A DNA stretch of 64,000 nucleotides from Bryoerythrophyllum caledonicum (Eukaryota > Streptophyta > Bryopsida > Pottiales > Pottiaceae). Positions within the stretch are counted from its first letter, which is position 1, and each line of letters starts with the position of its first letter. The translations under genes and the position numbers were made by a program. A model generated the notes under the pieces. It did no database searches. It worked only from the letters and a program-made list of their open reading frames with translations, and had not been told where the DNA came from. The stretch lies in assembly GCA_963971425.1 (NCBI GenBank), contig OZ020514.1, positions 28,384,602 to 28,448,601 of the forward strand, read 5' to 3'. Below, piece after piece: positions 22,485-36,023 of the stretch.

Positions 22485-22979
22485 GGACAGCGCATCTGAT
22501 GTGTATTTTAAAAATTTTGTGTGCTACCTTAGATCTTGCATGATTGCTAATATACTAAGATGAGCATTGATTAATGCCTAGTGTACTGAGGTGAGCATCT
22601 TGGCACCAAGATGCGGTGGATGCGTGATGAGCGTTTTGTGACTTCATCTTGGTTTGTTTTTTTCATCTTTGCTGCAAGCTAGATCTTTTAACTTGAGTGC
22701 TCTGAGCTCAGTGCCGTGTGAGATGAGCACCTTAGCACCTTGGTCCGATGGATGGCTCATGGGCTTCTTTGCTTTCACCAACTGTTTTCCTCCAAATTAA
22801 GCTATTACCCGAGCAAAGTGAGATGAGTACCTCAACACCAAGGTGCGGTGGATGTCTCATGTACTTGTCCTCTTTCCAACTTGGTTTGATCTTTCATCTT
22901 CATAGTTCGGTAAATCATTTTTTTCATCAATGAGAACTATTTTACAATTGGAAATCATTACACAGCTGTAAATCATTTA

Positions 22980-24950
22980 TATCTCTCTAAAGATGCAAAA
23001 TTTGGAGGATGAGCACTTGGTGCAGCCTTTGGACAAGGATGCGTTGTTCTAGCCTACGGGAATCACACATGAGGTTGAAATGGTTGGTTGTTTGGAGGAG
23101 CTAACCCTTAACGAAGCCAAGGATGCCATTCAGTTAAAAGAGAGGCTAGCTTCAAATTTCATAATTCAAAGGATGCATTTCAAGCCTCTAAGTGCATCAT
23201 GTTTAAAGATCCTGCTATGCCGTATAATCACCGTGCCTAAAGTCCGTCCCCTTTTCAACTCTAATGTTAAACGTTTTGAATCTGACTTTGTTCATGGCTA
23301 TTCCAAAGGCCATTGAGTATCTTACATCTCCATAACATATAACATCGGTTTGTTTACAATTGTGTCCAAAGATTGAGATTTCCATTAGATGCAAGAAAAA
23401 GCTAAGTTTGAAAGACATCTCCTCATAGATGAGCATTGGGCACCTTTTTCGATCCATGTGTTCCTCATATGAGATGGAAACCACAAGTACAAAGGATAGA
23501 TTGGTTATATAGCTCGTTTGCATTGGCACAACTGGGTATATCTATTTTGTTAAACTCCAAGAGCAGTCCTGGCGTTCTGTTGAATGCAATGAATGATATC
23601 AACAAAAAAATGTATTGCATTCTTGAATATCATGTTGTGAATTTCTAGTAAGTATATTGCATTCTTTAATATCATTATGTTCATGTTTTTGTGGCTATAT
23701 TATATACAAATGTTCGTATGTTCTACAAGGTCAACGAAGAATGCGCACGTCAAGACAAACCTCGTCACCTCCTCTATAAAATGAACACCTATAGGCAAAG
23801 TAACTTCAATGAATTTAAAGACCTGCTAACTGAGGAGGAGTATTGAACTTGTGAGACTCGGCAAAAGCTCTACGCTTGGTATCTATTAACTTCCAAAGTA
23901 TTCATCAAGTTTCTTAACCAAGTGAGTAGAAATGATCATGTACGTGTTATATTGGTATGATGTGATTTGTTAACTTTAATTTCTGGAAGTTTGCATCAAG
24001 AGATTATTGCAGCAGCCAACAAAGCAGGGGGGCTGTACATAGAGCGAAGTGAGGTTGTAAATTGTACATGTCAATTTTTCACTGTGGCCGTAAATGATGC
24101 AATGGTGAAATTGTTTAGAAGTGAGTTTCAATAGCTAATGTTGGGAACAAATCCAAAACATGGACCAAAGTTCCTAGAAGCTATAAGTGGGCCTTATATG
24201 CACATTGAGCTTATTTTTCTCTCATGATCCATTAAAAATTGTGCTTCATTGTTGACAATGATTGTTGAGGAGAGATCAATTTTCATTGTAGTCATTTCAA
24301 GAAACCAAAGAGGTCTTTGGAAAAGCTACGGAAGATATCAACAACAACTGTGGTGCCTAAGTACAAGGTTTAAAGACTAGATTAGTGGAATTCCTGTGAA
24401 ATGAATAGGGCGGCATTGAGATTTCTGCCTTAGGGAGTAACCAATGCCAAATGGATTTGTGGGTACACAATATACTACTCAGGATTGAGGTAATTAAGAT
24501 CCCTTAAGCATATAGTATTTCAAAAGGCATGATGTTATTTGGAGGAAGTATAGAATCCAAAGTTCAATTTTGATATCTTATAGTATCACAACACTGTTGA
24601 TTATTGCAATTGGCTTAATATACCATCACAACTATAAAAGAGACAATTGCCTCCCAAAACTTCTCAATCCAATGGAATGCCATTGGATTGGATGAATCAA
24701 AGATTACATCGAGAAGAATTGCATCATCATCTAAAATCAAGCATATATCTACATTTTTTGCAATAAGGGGGGCTATTCAAGGTTTGAAAAATTCAAGGGC
24801 CAAAAAGATGCAAAGAAGGTTGTGCAAATTTTGATTACCGAGAAGTCTTGTCTTCACCAATCACACGCATTATTGGACTTGTTGTGAAGGGCGCTCTAAT
24901 CTATTATTGTTTTTATTTCCAAACTTAGCTTTAGCTCATTCATAATCTAT
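22980..24950 (+). other. Coding-like but unrecognised stretch between repeat clusters 1 and 2
   Basis: Short open stretches have protein-like composition. One is 23080-23316 (78 residues, starting MVGCLEELTLNEAKDAIQLK); another lies near 23725-23850 and contains RHLLYKMNTYRQSNFNEFKD. No family is recognised and no continuous frame exists. It may be decayed exons of a gene or an old element. Confidence 0.2.
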
Positions 24951-25639
24951 TGAACCCATGCCAATGAGCATCGAGGCACCAAGGTGTGATGGATGGCTAA
25001 TGAGCTTGGTTTGTGTTCATTTTTGTTTGTTTTTTTACCTTGAAAGCTAGCCTAGATCATTCATCTTAATTGTGAAAAATTAGTAAAGATGAGCACCTCG
25101 GCATTGAGGTGCAGCACTTGGCTGAGGTCCTTCTCTTGTATTCATCTTTGTTTAATTTTTATTCTTTCTCCTGGCTTGCCTAAAATGTTTGTATGCACAA
25201 TTGCAAGTGGAATGAGGTGAGCACCTCGGCACCAACTTTGCGTTGAAGTGGCTTTGGTTTTTTTTTAAATATCTAGCTATGATCTTGCATAACTAATCTG
25301 AATCAAGTGAGGTGAGCCCCTTGGCACTGATGTGCGATCGATGGCAAGGTGTTTTATCTTCATCTTGGCGGGGTGGTTTTTCTTTATCTTGGTCAATAGG
25401 AGGTTCCAAGTTGCTTAGATCTTGCATAACTATAATGCTTGGATTGAGTTGAGCACCTTGGCAACGAGGTGCATTGGATTGCTCATGTGCTTCATTTATT
25501 TCAATCTTGGTTTTTTTTCATTTTGAAAGCTAGTGGAAAAGGATCTTCAATTTTTACATGTTTGAGAAAAATAAGACGGGCACCTCGGCATCAAGGTTGC
25601 GATGAAGCTAGGTTCTAAACTAAGCAATTGCATTGCCCT

Positions 25640-27750
25640 TCTATTGAGCAAGAGGAAAGGACTGCCCAAGTTCCACCTCCTCAAGAAATGGAAAAGGTCT
25701 TAGACAATGCGGTGGCTGAGAAATCCCGTATTGAACTCTGCTAACACATGGAAAAAATCCTCCAAAAGGACAAGATAGTAACATGATTAAAAAGTCTGAG
25801 GAGACCAAGGTCACAAAGAATGCATAAGAAACCAAGGGGAGCAATTCCAAAGAGAAAGGAAGAAGTGGCTCCCCCATCTATTACATTGATAGCCCTCCTT
25901 GGTGCCTTTCATGCGGTGATGGTGAACAACCTATCTCATTGCCCACAAAGTTGCTTTTTGTTTCAACTCAAGGATAGCAGGTATGGAGGTGCGCAAAACC
26001 AACAACTTTGTCTCAATTCCATGAGTGTCGTCGGGCTTATTAGCAGAAGAATAAATTACTAACCCTAGATTTTTGTAAGCTCAATTTTTTTCTTAAATGG
26101 AAATACATGCAATACAACACCCTTATTATTTTTTAACTATTATCTTCAGAGATCATCTATTAATGGTCTTATCTAATTTATCTTTTTCTCTGTATATGTT
26201 TCAAAGGCCAGTTTGAGACGTGGACCGTGTCTTGAAGTTTTGTAAAAGCAAGAGGCATGCTTTGATCTCATTATTGCTAAAAAGCACGACGACCTCCTCG
26301 TGCCCAAATTGTCTTTCCTACAAAACAAGGTTCCTATGTGGAGTTTGTTGAGAGAAGACTGTGTGGAGGACATCTTTAAATTCGCCATTGGATCTCTCTA
26401 GGTTGATGGCGCCATCATGCTTTTCTACTTGATATACCAAAAAAGCCACTCATGCCAATGCATAGGTTTATAGATTTACTTGTTTGCAAGATTGGTAAGG
26501 CATCAATGAGATGCACCTTACCTCTTCTAGGAACCCAAATTGCACCATAAGTCATCCATTCTATGATAATTTTATGTTAATAATCTCCTCATTTACTTAA
26601 TACCAACCATTTTTATATCCTTTTTTGTGTAGATGAAGTGATTTTGGATTGTACTCTACATCTGGAAGAATTTCAATGGAAGAGCAGTGCGGTTTGAATT
26701 TTGTATTGAAGGGAGAAAGATCCTCAGTGATCTTGGGAGGGACACTAACTATGAGGTGTTCTTCACAACTCCACCACCTCCAACATCACCTTGAAGAATG
26801 GACACAAACCTGAGAGAGGTGCTTGTCAAAAGAATCCGGTCTTGGTACAGATCTTCGTGGAGAGCTTCTCAAAGTCAAATGATGTTGTACTTGATTGCAA
26901 TGCTTCTACAAGTTTTGCCCTCATTACTTTCCCCTTGTCTTTTTTCCTACCAATTTAATCTACTTATCTAAGTTTATATTCTTGTAGGTGCATTAGTTTA
27001 TGCTCGTTGGAGAATTTTATGCTTGTCGCTTTGGAATTTGACTTTGAGATTTTTGGAGCCATTCTTTCACTTTAGAATGCCTCCATGTCCTCGAAGGAGT
27101 CTTTCCAACAAAAATGCAAGAACTCTCATCCACCACAAGTTAGTACAAAAGAGTGACCTCAAAAGAAAGTTGTGTGAAACTAGATGTGTACGTAAGACTT
27201 AGCCCTAGTCTTTATTTGATCAACACTAACTACAAGTCCTTTGAATGTGGTGGTCGCTATTTATATGAATTGAACATCATTTGCTATAATTCAATTCATT
27301 GATCTCTTATGTGACAATGTACTAGATTTATTCCAAGGTCCTCCAAGCCCCCTTAGATTGTTGCCTTGTTTCATTGGTCCACTTACAATAGAACTTGTGG
27401 CTTGTGAGATACCATTGTGTAAGCCTAAAGTGGCAAGGTATGACAAGGGTGTGCTTCACAATTTTAATGTCAAAGCAGAAGATGCAAATTGAGAAGATAC
27501 TAGTAGTGCTAATGCTAGAAATAATGGTAGCTTGAGCAACGAATTTTTTTATTGTGTTATTGGATCCAAGTCATTTTCAAAGCACTGATGGGATTTGTCG
27601 GTTACTTTGATTTTATTATGTCATTGAATAGCGTACATCCGTCCTTTTTGTAATCCTCCATACTCAATAAATTTAATTGTGGATTCCTTCTAATTATAAT
27701 TTCTCTCACGTTGTTGCTAGAATTCTAGCTTGGATTTTCTTCTTCCTAGT
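25640..27750. other. Unrecognised stretch between repeat clusters 2 and 3
   Basis: This is of the same general character as 22980-24950: short open stretches such as 25820-26062 on plus, with no motif that I recognise. Confidence 0.2.
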
Positions 27751-29223
27751 TAAAGACAAACTAAGATGAGCACCTCGGCAACAAGATGATCTGGGGCACT
27801 CAATCAATTTAATCATTTTCAATAAGAAATCTAGGGTAGATCATGATTCTTGATGGCTCTACTCAGATCCCTAATGGTCTCATGTGCTTCTACTGTTGTC
27901 ATCTATCGTTTTTTTTCCCTATTTTAATCTAACATAGATATCCCTTTTAGAGTTAGGAGCAAAGTGAGGTGAGCACCTCAACACTAAGATTGTTGTATAG
28001 AGCGGTTGTGGTTAGTTTTTATTTTTATATTGAAAGCTTGCTCAGATCTTGAATAATTGTTTGAATAGACAAAGTTGAGTACCTCTAGACAAAGGTGTGG
28101 TGGATGGCTCATGTGTTTGAATTCTCTTCATCTTGGTTGATTTTTTTTTTAATCTTGAAACTTGTTGGATCCTGGTTTTAAACAATTGGAAGCGGAGTGA
28201 ATGAACACCTTGGCATCAACATGTGGTGGATAGCTCAAGTGCTTCATTTGTTTTTATCTTCAAAGCTAACCGCGATTATTCGTCTTTCATAATTATTCTA
28301 ATAGCTTGGATCGTTCATCTAAACTTTTTTGAACCAAGTGAGATGAGCACCTTGGCATCAAGGGCCATAGATAGTTGGGGTGCTTCTTTTGTTTGCAGCA
28401 TGTTTTGATTTGGACAACTTCAAAGCTAGCTTGGATCCTTTGTTTCTATAGTTCTGAGCAGAGTGAGAATTTGACCTTGACACCGAGGTTGTGGTGAAGG
28501 CGCCTTCCTCTATTCATGTTTATATTTTGAAAGGTAGTTTAGATCTTGCTTAATTGTTCTACATAGGATGAGGTGACTAGCTCAGCATCAAGGTATGGTG
28601 GATGGCTCATGTGCTTCTTTTCTTTTCATATTGGTATTTTTTTTCACCTTCAAAGCTATCTCGATCTTCATTTTTCACAATTGTGAGTACAATGTTATGA
28701 GCACTTTGGCACCTCAGTCCTGGTGATGGAAAAATTTGATTGTTCTTTTTTCATTTGAAGGTTAGCTTAGATCTTGAAAGCAAACTCAATTTGAAAGTTT
28801 GTCTAGATGTACATTGTCCTTTTTAATTAGCGCCTCTAATCACCAAAACTTGTTTTCTAATTTTCACCTTTGAAGCAAGTATTGATCCTCATTCAAACTC
28901 ATCAATCCAACTTGGGACAGATTCTTTGATTACTGAGGTGCAGTGAAGGACTTTATATTTATTTATTTTCATATGGTAAGCTAGCGTAGATTCTCCATAA
29001 TTGCTATGAACTGAATGAGAAAAACTCCTCACCACCTAAGTGTGGTGGAGGGTTCATTTATGAATTTGTCTTCGACTTGCAAGCTAGCATAGATCCTACT
29101 TCTTCAATGTTCTACTCAAATTCAGGATTCACATGTTTGTATCCATTATGTGAACTTATAGATAGCAGTTTTATGTTTTAAAAAGCTATGTATGATCCTC
29201 TACTCTTTGGCTATCATATCCCT

Positions 29224-29685
29224 CTATTTAGATAGATTACTTGATAGCCAATTGACTAGAAGTATAATGTGACTTTTTGGAAAGTCCCAAAACTTGAGTT
29301 CAAAGTTGTTTTTTCTATTCTTTTTTGAACTAGATACAAGGACGATTGGTGTAGAGAGGCCAACAGTTTTTTTGACAAAATTAAAACTTTTCTCTTGATA
29401 TCCTACATCCAATATTTTATTCTCCATTTTGTCTTGGCTTTTACAAAATCTGTAGAGATTCCTCTGTGTTCCTTGATGTAGTAAGTTTGTACAATTTGTA
29501 CTTGTTGTATAGTATGGACCAATCACAATTTTCCGCATGTCTTCCGATTTCAGATCTCTATAACGTGTAGACGTTGTGAGGTGGTGCCTTTTTAGCAGGA
29601 TTCTCGTATGAGTGATCAAAATTTGGAAGACAACAAAATTCTTTTTGTCTCTTGCAAGTGATGGCAAGCATGAAGGTGCACTCAT
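29224..29685 (-). CDS. Hypothetical 153-residue ORF
   Basis: The ORF reads MSAPSCLPSLARDKKNFVVF and onwards; it is basic and Ser/Thr/Leu-rich, with a lysine/asparagine run near the C-terminus. No domain, signal peptide or homologue is recognised. It lies at the end of the ~125-bp repeat field. It may be chance, since base composition here favours open minus-strand frames. Confidence 0.2.
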   Translation of the reverse strand: MSAPSCLPSLARDKKNFVVFQILITHTRILLKRHHLTTSTRYRDLKSEDMRKIVIGPYYTTSTNCTNLLHQGTQRNLYRFCKSQDKMENKILDVGYQEKSFNFVKKTVGLSTPIVLVSSSKKNRKNNFELKFWDFPKSHIILLVNWLSSNLSK

Positions 29686-29929
29686 CCTTCATCTTGTGGC
29701 GATGATCTGCCCCAAATTAATAAAGCTGTCAACATTTTGGAGATTCTAAATTTTGTGCAATTTTTAGTGGCCGTATTTGTTTGTACTTATTGTACAAAAA
29801 TCTCAAGTTTGGCCAGGGGATAGACCATAGTATGCAACCACCCTCATGTATTGCCTCCTTGGCACCGAGGTGCGGAATTCTATGGTGTTTGAAGCATATC
29901 AAGATTTCTTTACATTATGGCTAGATCTC

Positions 29930-30970
29930 ATAACTTTCTCAATAGAGGAAGTTCTTCCTTATTGCATAGCTTTTAGCAAAACAATGGAGGTGTACGCTAG
30001 ACATGAAGATTTTAAAAGACTAAATAGAAACTAGAAGTTATGGACCGATTGGTAAGCGACCTGATAGGATTGCAAATAACACACGCGGAGGAGCTTGGAT
30101 TGCAATTTCTTTTGCAATTTCCTTTCAGTGATTGTAGTCCTTGATTTCATAACACTAAAAGCTAGTACAAAATTGCCTACAAAAACATTATATCAAAGCA
30201 AAAAGATAGAAGAATATTGGACTAAAGTTTTTCATCAACGTCCCTTTTCCATAGCTTTTGGCAATGCAATTGAGGTGTGAGTAAAGATGAAGATTTGAAA
30301 AGACTAAATAGAAACTCCAAATCTTGGAACTTTGGTGAGCAACCAAACATGAATTGAAATTAACATGTGCACAGTTATGGCCTACAGTTTCTTTTGTACA
30401 TTTCCTTCTTTGTGGTAGTAGAACTTATGCTTAGATTCAAATTATATTTCAGATGGACTTGGGGCAACTTCAAGTACTAGTTGTAACTTTACTTCAAGCT
30501 TACATTCAACATGGTCATTGTCCCATATCTTTTGGCAAAGCAACCAAGGTGCATGGTAAAAAAGAAACATGTAAAATGCGTATTAGAAATTACACCTCAT
30601 GGCCCCTAGGTGATAAATTCCACCTATCTGAAATTATTCACATGGAAGGTCAATACGTTGTAGCTTCTTTTGCACTTTAATTTCTTTTCTCAGACAGAAA
30701 GCATTTGCAAATTAAAACTCTTGTATGGTGTTATGCATCGGCATGGCCATTGTCCAATATTATATGGCAACGTTGCCATGGTTATTTATACATGAAAAGA
30801 ATAATACAAAGCTAATAGATGTACACATCAAATTTCACCTACTATTCAATTTTCAACGGCCTAAGAATTTCATATCACTTGGATTTGGAAATGTTTGTCT
30901 TTTATATTTTTAATTTCTTTTATTAGCCATATGTTTATTTCAACAAGAACAACACTATATAGCAAAACGT
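29930..30970. repeat. Old tandem repeat, four units of ~220-300 bp
   Basis: Units begin near 29940, 30240, 30515 and 30738. Each starts with a variant of CATAGCTTTTGGCAAAGCAA, then GAAGATTTGAAAAGACTAAATAGAAACT (first two units) or a diverged form, and later TTTCTTTTGCA. Divergence is high, so the duplication is old. No coding potential is seen. Confidence 0.55.
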
Positions 30971-31939
30971 AATGAGGTCCTTCTGTTGGGCATATTACTA
31001 TCCCTTATTGTTTGACTACAAAACATTCAAAGAATGAAAAGGAGAAAAGAACTGATACTTGAACACTATGTAGCAAATAGAATGACCAAAGAACAAAAAC
31101 TATTAAAGTTTTAGGAAGCCATTGTAAAGAATAAAATGGACACATGAAGTCATAATAAGTTTAAATTTTTTAAGAATAAGATTTCTTTCAAAAAAAAAAA
31201 TTAAATAAAAAAAATTAGGTTTTTCTAGAGGCATTGCCAATGGAGCCCTCCATGCACCTCCACGGTACAAAGGTGTTTCCTTTGCACTTTTTAGTTTTGT
31301 GTTTGCACAAATTAAAACAAATATAGTGATGAAGGGCAAGTTCATGATTAGAGTTTATGATTATTGCTAACTAGCCTTGTTTAGTTATGAGAAAAATCAC
31401 AAAAATGGTAAAGGAATCAAATACAAATTTGAAAATAAGTTAAGATTTACTTGTAGATAGTTTAAATTTGCCCAAATTCCTAAAGAAACCTAGGTGATAC
31501 ATCTCTTACATACTCGACCAAAGTTGCACTACCAAACAATACAGGACACTCCAGCAATAATAATCATTCATCCATCCATCCATCCATCCATCTACATTTA
31601 GCCAAGGTCCCTGCTAATATTTTGTTTGGGAATTTTAGAACTTATTTTCTCCTAATTCAAAATTTTTTTGCACCACAAAAAAAGGTCACCAGGAAAAAGA
31701 TATTTCATGCAAAATCACTCCAAATATATAGTCATAAGGTGCCAAAATAAAAGAAATCTGCTCACTGCCCAACGCTCACTGCTCTCAAGTTTGCATTCTT
31801 GTGTTTTGAGAAATGCCGGGAGTATGGCATCAGTTTTAATCCACCAAAATGCACATTGATGGTGTTTTTAGCGATTATCCTCGATCATGTGGTATTTATC
31901 TCTAGGAAGGTTTCAAATCCAAAAAAATTGGAGGTTTTC
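30971..31939. other. AT-rich spacer with a (CATC)6 microsatellite
   Basis: The microsatellite occupies 31569-31592. Poly-A stretches lie near 31190-31215. No gene is seen. Confidence 0.5.
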
Positions 31940-34493
31940 AAAAACATGCAGGTCTAGAACGACCAACAGACATTCAAGTCTTTGACGGGTTCGCTTAGTT
32001 CAATTGGATTTACATCTATTCCTATGCCTACATCATGGAATTGATCATCCAACTAATGTGGAAGACAAAAGAGCTTTTTTGGTCAAAGCAATGCAAGACG
32101 ACTTGGCGGGATATTAAGCAACAATTTGTGATAGAACACTACACCCTACCCAATTTTTACAATATGCATGTTTGACAAGTATATTTTGAAGAACCTCCTT
32201 TGAAAAGGCCTCCTCTTCCTGTGGTTGTCCATTTAGACATGTCTAACAAATCTCTGCCGTTGACATTGCATAATGTATGAGATATTGTTATTTGATGGCT
32301 AATTAATTTCTATTCTTTGATACCCAGCTACCACATCAACAGTCATTAATGGCACCAATGACGCTGCAGTCAAGCACGACCATGATCATTGCTTCTTTCC
32401 CTCATTTTTAGGGCAGCATCTTTGCACAATGTAGGCGGATTAGGGACACAATCGTCAATGCGAGGAGCCACTACATGCAACAAAGATAATAGGCAATTTA
32501 ACCCACGCCAGGCCCGACATGGACACGTTGTGCAACACATGGGAGTAAGTGAAGTAAAGGTTGATATGAATATCCTTTAGTTCAACGCTAACTCTACAGC
32601 TAAGTGAAGCTAGTCGTCAACGTGGGGATTAGAGACACGACAAAAAACGTATTTCAGAGGCGTGTCAGTGCTTACTCATCTCCTACATTGCGTTCAAGAC
32701 TTGGGCTGCTGCCGAGCTTTGTACTATTAGTAGGGATAGTCAATCAACCATGGGTTTGTAGGACTGCGGGTTGGCAACCACAAAGGCCACCGTGCTCCAT
32801 TTTACACAATCATATGTCTACAGAGTCAATGACTGCACCATGGTGCAAGTACATATAATTGGGGTTCATGTTCTCTTTGTTGAGGAGTTCTGTTTTTTCT
32901 AATGCTAGCCCCAAGATCTCCTCTTAGAACCACTAGGCAGTTGTTTATGATTAGCTTTGGCGTTGCACTTGGCGGAACTCTTTGCAATTTGCAGAAGTAA
33001 GATTAGCGCGTTGGCACGTAGAGTCAGCTTGTAGGACTTGGGTTCTAGGCTTCCCAGGAGGGGATTTTTTCTTGTGCGCAATTGACATTGCCAAGGCTTA
33101 GGGAGGAGATGAAGAAAGCTACCTAATAAGGAAGCTTAGGTTGTATGAGTTGCTTTTGCAAAGATGGTCCCGACATTAAATTGGAGTTCAAGCATTAGGG
33201 CTTATAGCCGGAGCTTGCTTACAACGCGAAAACCTATAGTTTGTAAAGTACTTGCTCACAGTGCAAGAAAGGATTGTTAGGGATGGATTGCAACTCAACA
33301 TCGCCTTTCTAATTGTTGGATTACTATTTGATTGTTGAGGTATGCATGGCAGCCTTCAACAAGGCAGTCTAAATTATTATTTGACTTTCCATTTTATCAT
33401 AAAAGTATCGCAAACTTCATTCAGTGACGTGCTCTTAGAATCTGCATAAAAGTAAGGGCATTGTGTCATCTGCCTATAACCGTGCTAGGACAAGCTAGCT
33501 AATAAAGCAACCCTTGCTACTAAGGGCGGACATTAAAGGAAGAGTCGCCATTTTCCCGGCAGGGGCTCTGGCGGCCACACAATTGAACCATTAGTTCCCG
33601 CCTATGTCATCCACCCCTACTCCCGTGCTTTACCTAGATACCCCATGATCCACTAGCTTTCCAATAATTACTGGCCAACGCAATACCCGCCCAATTATGG
33701 CAGCTGGTTCTTGCATCTCCCTTCGCCCATCGTAGCTCCAGAAGTTTCAAGTCGAGGCCTTATAATACTTAAGCAACACTAACCCTTAAAAGACTTCTCA
33801 CTTTGACTACAATTTTCTTTCAATTTGTACAATAAAAATTCCAATTTTTTTTTACCACATCCTCTCATATAAGTTTAGTAGAAGTTCCTATGGTGACATT
33901 CTCAATAAAAATTGATTGTGATAATTTTTATTCAATAAAATGGAGATTCCTCTAAAATCCCTTGGTCCTTTAGAGGCTAGTACATCATACACACGGAAAT
34001 AAAATAAAAACTTCAACTACATCATTTGGATGTATAATTATTGCACATGAGATTAAAGTTTTAATCATACATGAATTCCAACTCTACAAAAAATCACAAA
34101 ACTCCAATTTTATTGTACGAACATTAGATGGTCACTTTCTTTTGCACAAAATTGATGTTGCACCTTCTATTAATGTCTTTGTAGCTCAAAAATTTCAAGT
34201 CACTTTTAAAGTTTACAAAATATGGCTCTTTTTTGTTTTGAATGTGATATAAGCACATGAGAGGGCCGCTTGAATGGAGGCTTTGAGGCGCTTTCTTTAC
34301 CACTTGCTGATATGACTTGTTTTCTTCTATGTCCCATTTTCATTTGTGTGACATTCTCTTGTATAGTAAAAATAGATCCTTGACACAGAAGATTAATCTT
34401 GGCATGCCTTTGAAACGGAAAAGCCTCAGAAAATGAGGGCATGAAATTGTGAAGAAGTTCTAGCTTGTATTTTGTCTCATCTATGGTATAATC
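31940..34493. other. Mostly unrecognised; coding-like patch at its left end
   Basis: Between about 31950 and 32260 the plus strand has protein-like composition (ELIIQLMWKTKELFWSKQ, TWRDIKQQFVIEHYTLPNFY), which faintly recalls gag-type proteins but cannot be assigned. Short ORFs at 32389-32580 and 32604-32858 show nothing recognisable. A small GC-rich patch lies near 33530-33740. The rest is AT-rich. Confidence 0.2.
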
Positions 34494-35453
34494 TCAAAGA
34501 GAAGCGTTAGTGTTTTGTAATAATGTCTCTGCTTCTTTAATTGCACTAAACAACTTTATACTATCTTCATCAAATTCTAAAGATTTTCCAACCTCTTCAT
34601 CAATATTTGTTGGAAAAATTGATGGTACATTGGAAGTGACATCTTCTATAACTATCTTGTCCTCTACCACTTCATTCTTCTTTGATGGTTGAAAATATTT
34701 CTTGACAATCCATTGTACCCCCAAAATATATTTGCAAGTGGAATTTTGGTCTGGACAATTGCAGATATGTGTCATCAATGATACATTGTATCAAGTGCCT
34801 TCAATGGTCTCACGTTGAACACAAAATAATAAATGTTCCTCATCTATAACTTATAAGACATTGGATGCAGTCAATTCATAGGATTTAAAAACCCTCTCCC
34901 CTCCTTTCAAACGACATTCATGTCCTTTATTATTTGTCCTTCTTGATTACCTATATATATTACTTGTACATAAAAAATAAGAATTATATTCCACTAATAT
35001 ACAAAAACTATCACATCATACGAAGAAGTGTAACATGTAAGGATTACTCACTAATACGTTGTGTCATCTTGATTTGATTCAACAGAGTAGGTTGACCAAC
35101 GTGGATTCCATCTTTTGCGCTTTCAATACTAGCCACAATGGGGTCTCTTAGAGTACAATTGACTTTGCCTTGTAACAAAGTATACTTGATCAACTCTTAA
35201 TGGCGCTCTACATGATTAGTGGTATCCATACCACCATAACAATAAATTCCGCCAAATCTTGACCACAATCATTTTCAAGCCACATTTGAACCAGCCTCAC
35301 TTTAAGATATGAATAGTCTCATAGCAGGAATGTGATCAAACTCTTAAGCAAATTTTCTCATATTTTCATCAAAGTGATCTTCATTTGGACAATGCACTAA
35401 ATCATTCTGCGCTTGCCAAATTCAATCTTTGTCAAGTAGTAGAACTTGCGTAA
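34494..35453 (-). pseudogene. MULE-2 transposase gene, downstream half (SWIM end)
   Basis: On the minus strand, directly outside element B, the sequence continues a MULE-like transposase: HCPNEDHFDENMRKFA, then GGMDTTNHVERH near 35225, then LIKYTLLQGKVNCTLRD, with stop codons among these blocks. A C-terminal SWIM-type finger CNCPDQNSTCKY follows near 34740, its final His position replaced by Tyr, then an acidic tail ending near 34494. The stretch between about 35050 and 34900 may be an intron. Together with 45113-45650 it makes one gene cut in two by element B. It is dead because of that insertion and its own stops. Confidence 0.6.
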
Positions 35454-35915
35454 TGTCGTGTAAAGAAAGATCGATAACGACAACAGATCGAGAGTCCTAA
35501 CCAACATCAAATAAACGAAAAACATACACTAAAACAAGTATACGTAATACACCCTCAAGGAAAGATGTATGAATCACAAGTAGTCAAGCGTCTCGCACTC
35601 CACGAAGGAAGAATCAACGAGTGCGAGTGGAACTAGAGAATGTAGAGTCTTTACTAATGACAAACCATCACTAACAAGCAAGGACTCACTAATCACTCTC
35701 TAAACACACTCACAAAGCTTGACTTGACAAAGACGTCAAGTCAAGGACGTGTGCGGCGCTATACGCACACGCAAACAACCCTAAGTGGATGAAAATCATC
35801 CACGGATGAAAACGGTGCGCCGCCGTTCGTCCCTAAACACACGTAGATTAGTAACAAACTAATCTACGCTAAAATCTACGATACGGAGAGACCCTCGACG
35901 CCACGTCCCGTGACA
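35454..35915 (-). repeat. Element B terminal repeat, complete A-B unit
   Basis: On the minus strand it starts TGTCACGGGACG and ends ACACGACA, so it has TGTC...GACA ends like an LTR and is 462 bp long. Segment B is 35454-35559 and segment A is 35560-35915. A is repeated at 44775-45112, B at 35918-36023. Confidence 0.85.
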
Positions 35916-35917
35916 GC

Positions 35918-36023
35918 TGTCGTGTAAAGAAAGATCGATAACCACAACAGATCGAGAGTCCTAATCAACATCAAATAAACGAAAAACATACACTAAAACA
36001 AGTATACATAGTACACCCTCAAG
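35918..36023 (-). repeat. Element B, second copy of segment B
   Basis: These 106 bp match 35454-35559 at all but a few sites. They are joined to the complete A-B unit through a 2-bp GC, so the junction reads CGACA-GC-TGTC on the minus strand, like two LTR ends joined end to end. Confidence 0.85.

Larger units (their letters stand above)
22570..29900. repeat. ~125-bp degenerate repeat field, core GAGCACCTCGGCACCAAGG
   Basis: The core, or a close variant, occurs near 22592, 22724, 22824, then 24965, 25090, 25219, 25313, 25451, 25579, then 27768, 27971, 28078, 28204, 28345, 28472, 28575, 28699 and, isolated, 29855. Within clusters the spacing is about 95-140 bp, mostly near 125. After the core usually come TGCGGTGGATGGCTCATGTG, a T-rich stretch with CATCTTGG, and GAAAGCTAGCTTAGATCTTG. 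The core itself can fold (CACCTCGG / CCAAGGTG). Three clusters are separated by ~2-kb stretches without the repeat. Confidence 0.8.

Noticed and set aside
22570-29050. A CRISPR-like array from the regularly spaced ~20-bp core
   Set aside because: Spacing varies from about 94 to 141 bp, the flanks are homologous rather than unique, the core is degenerate, and the DNA is eukaryotic.
29224-29685. The 153-residue ORF as a confident gene
   Set aside because: No motif, no supporting neighbour frames, and it overlaps a repeat-rich AT region; kept only at low confidence.
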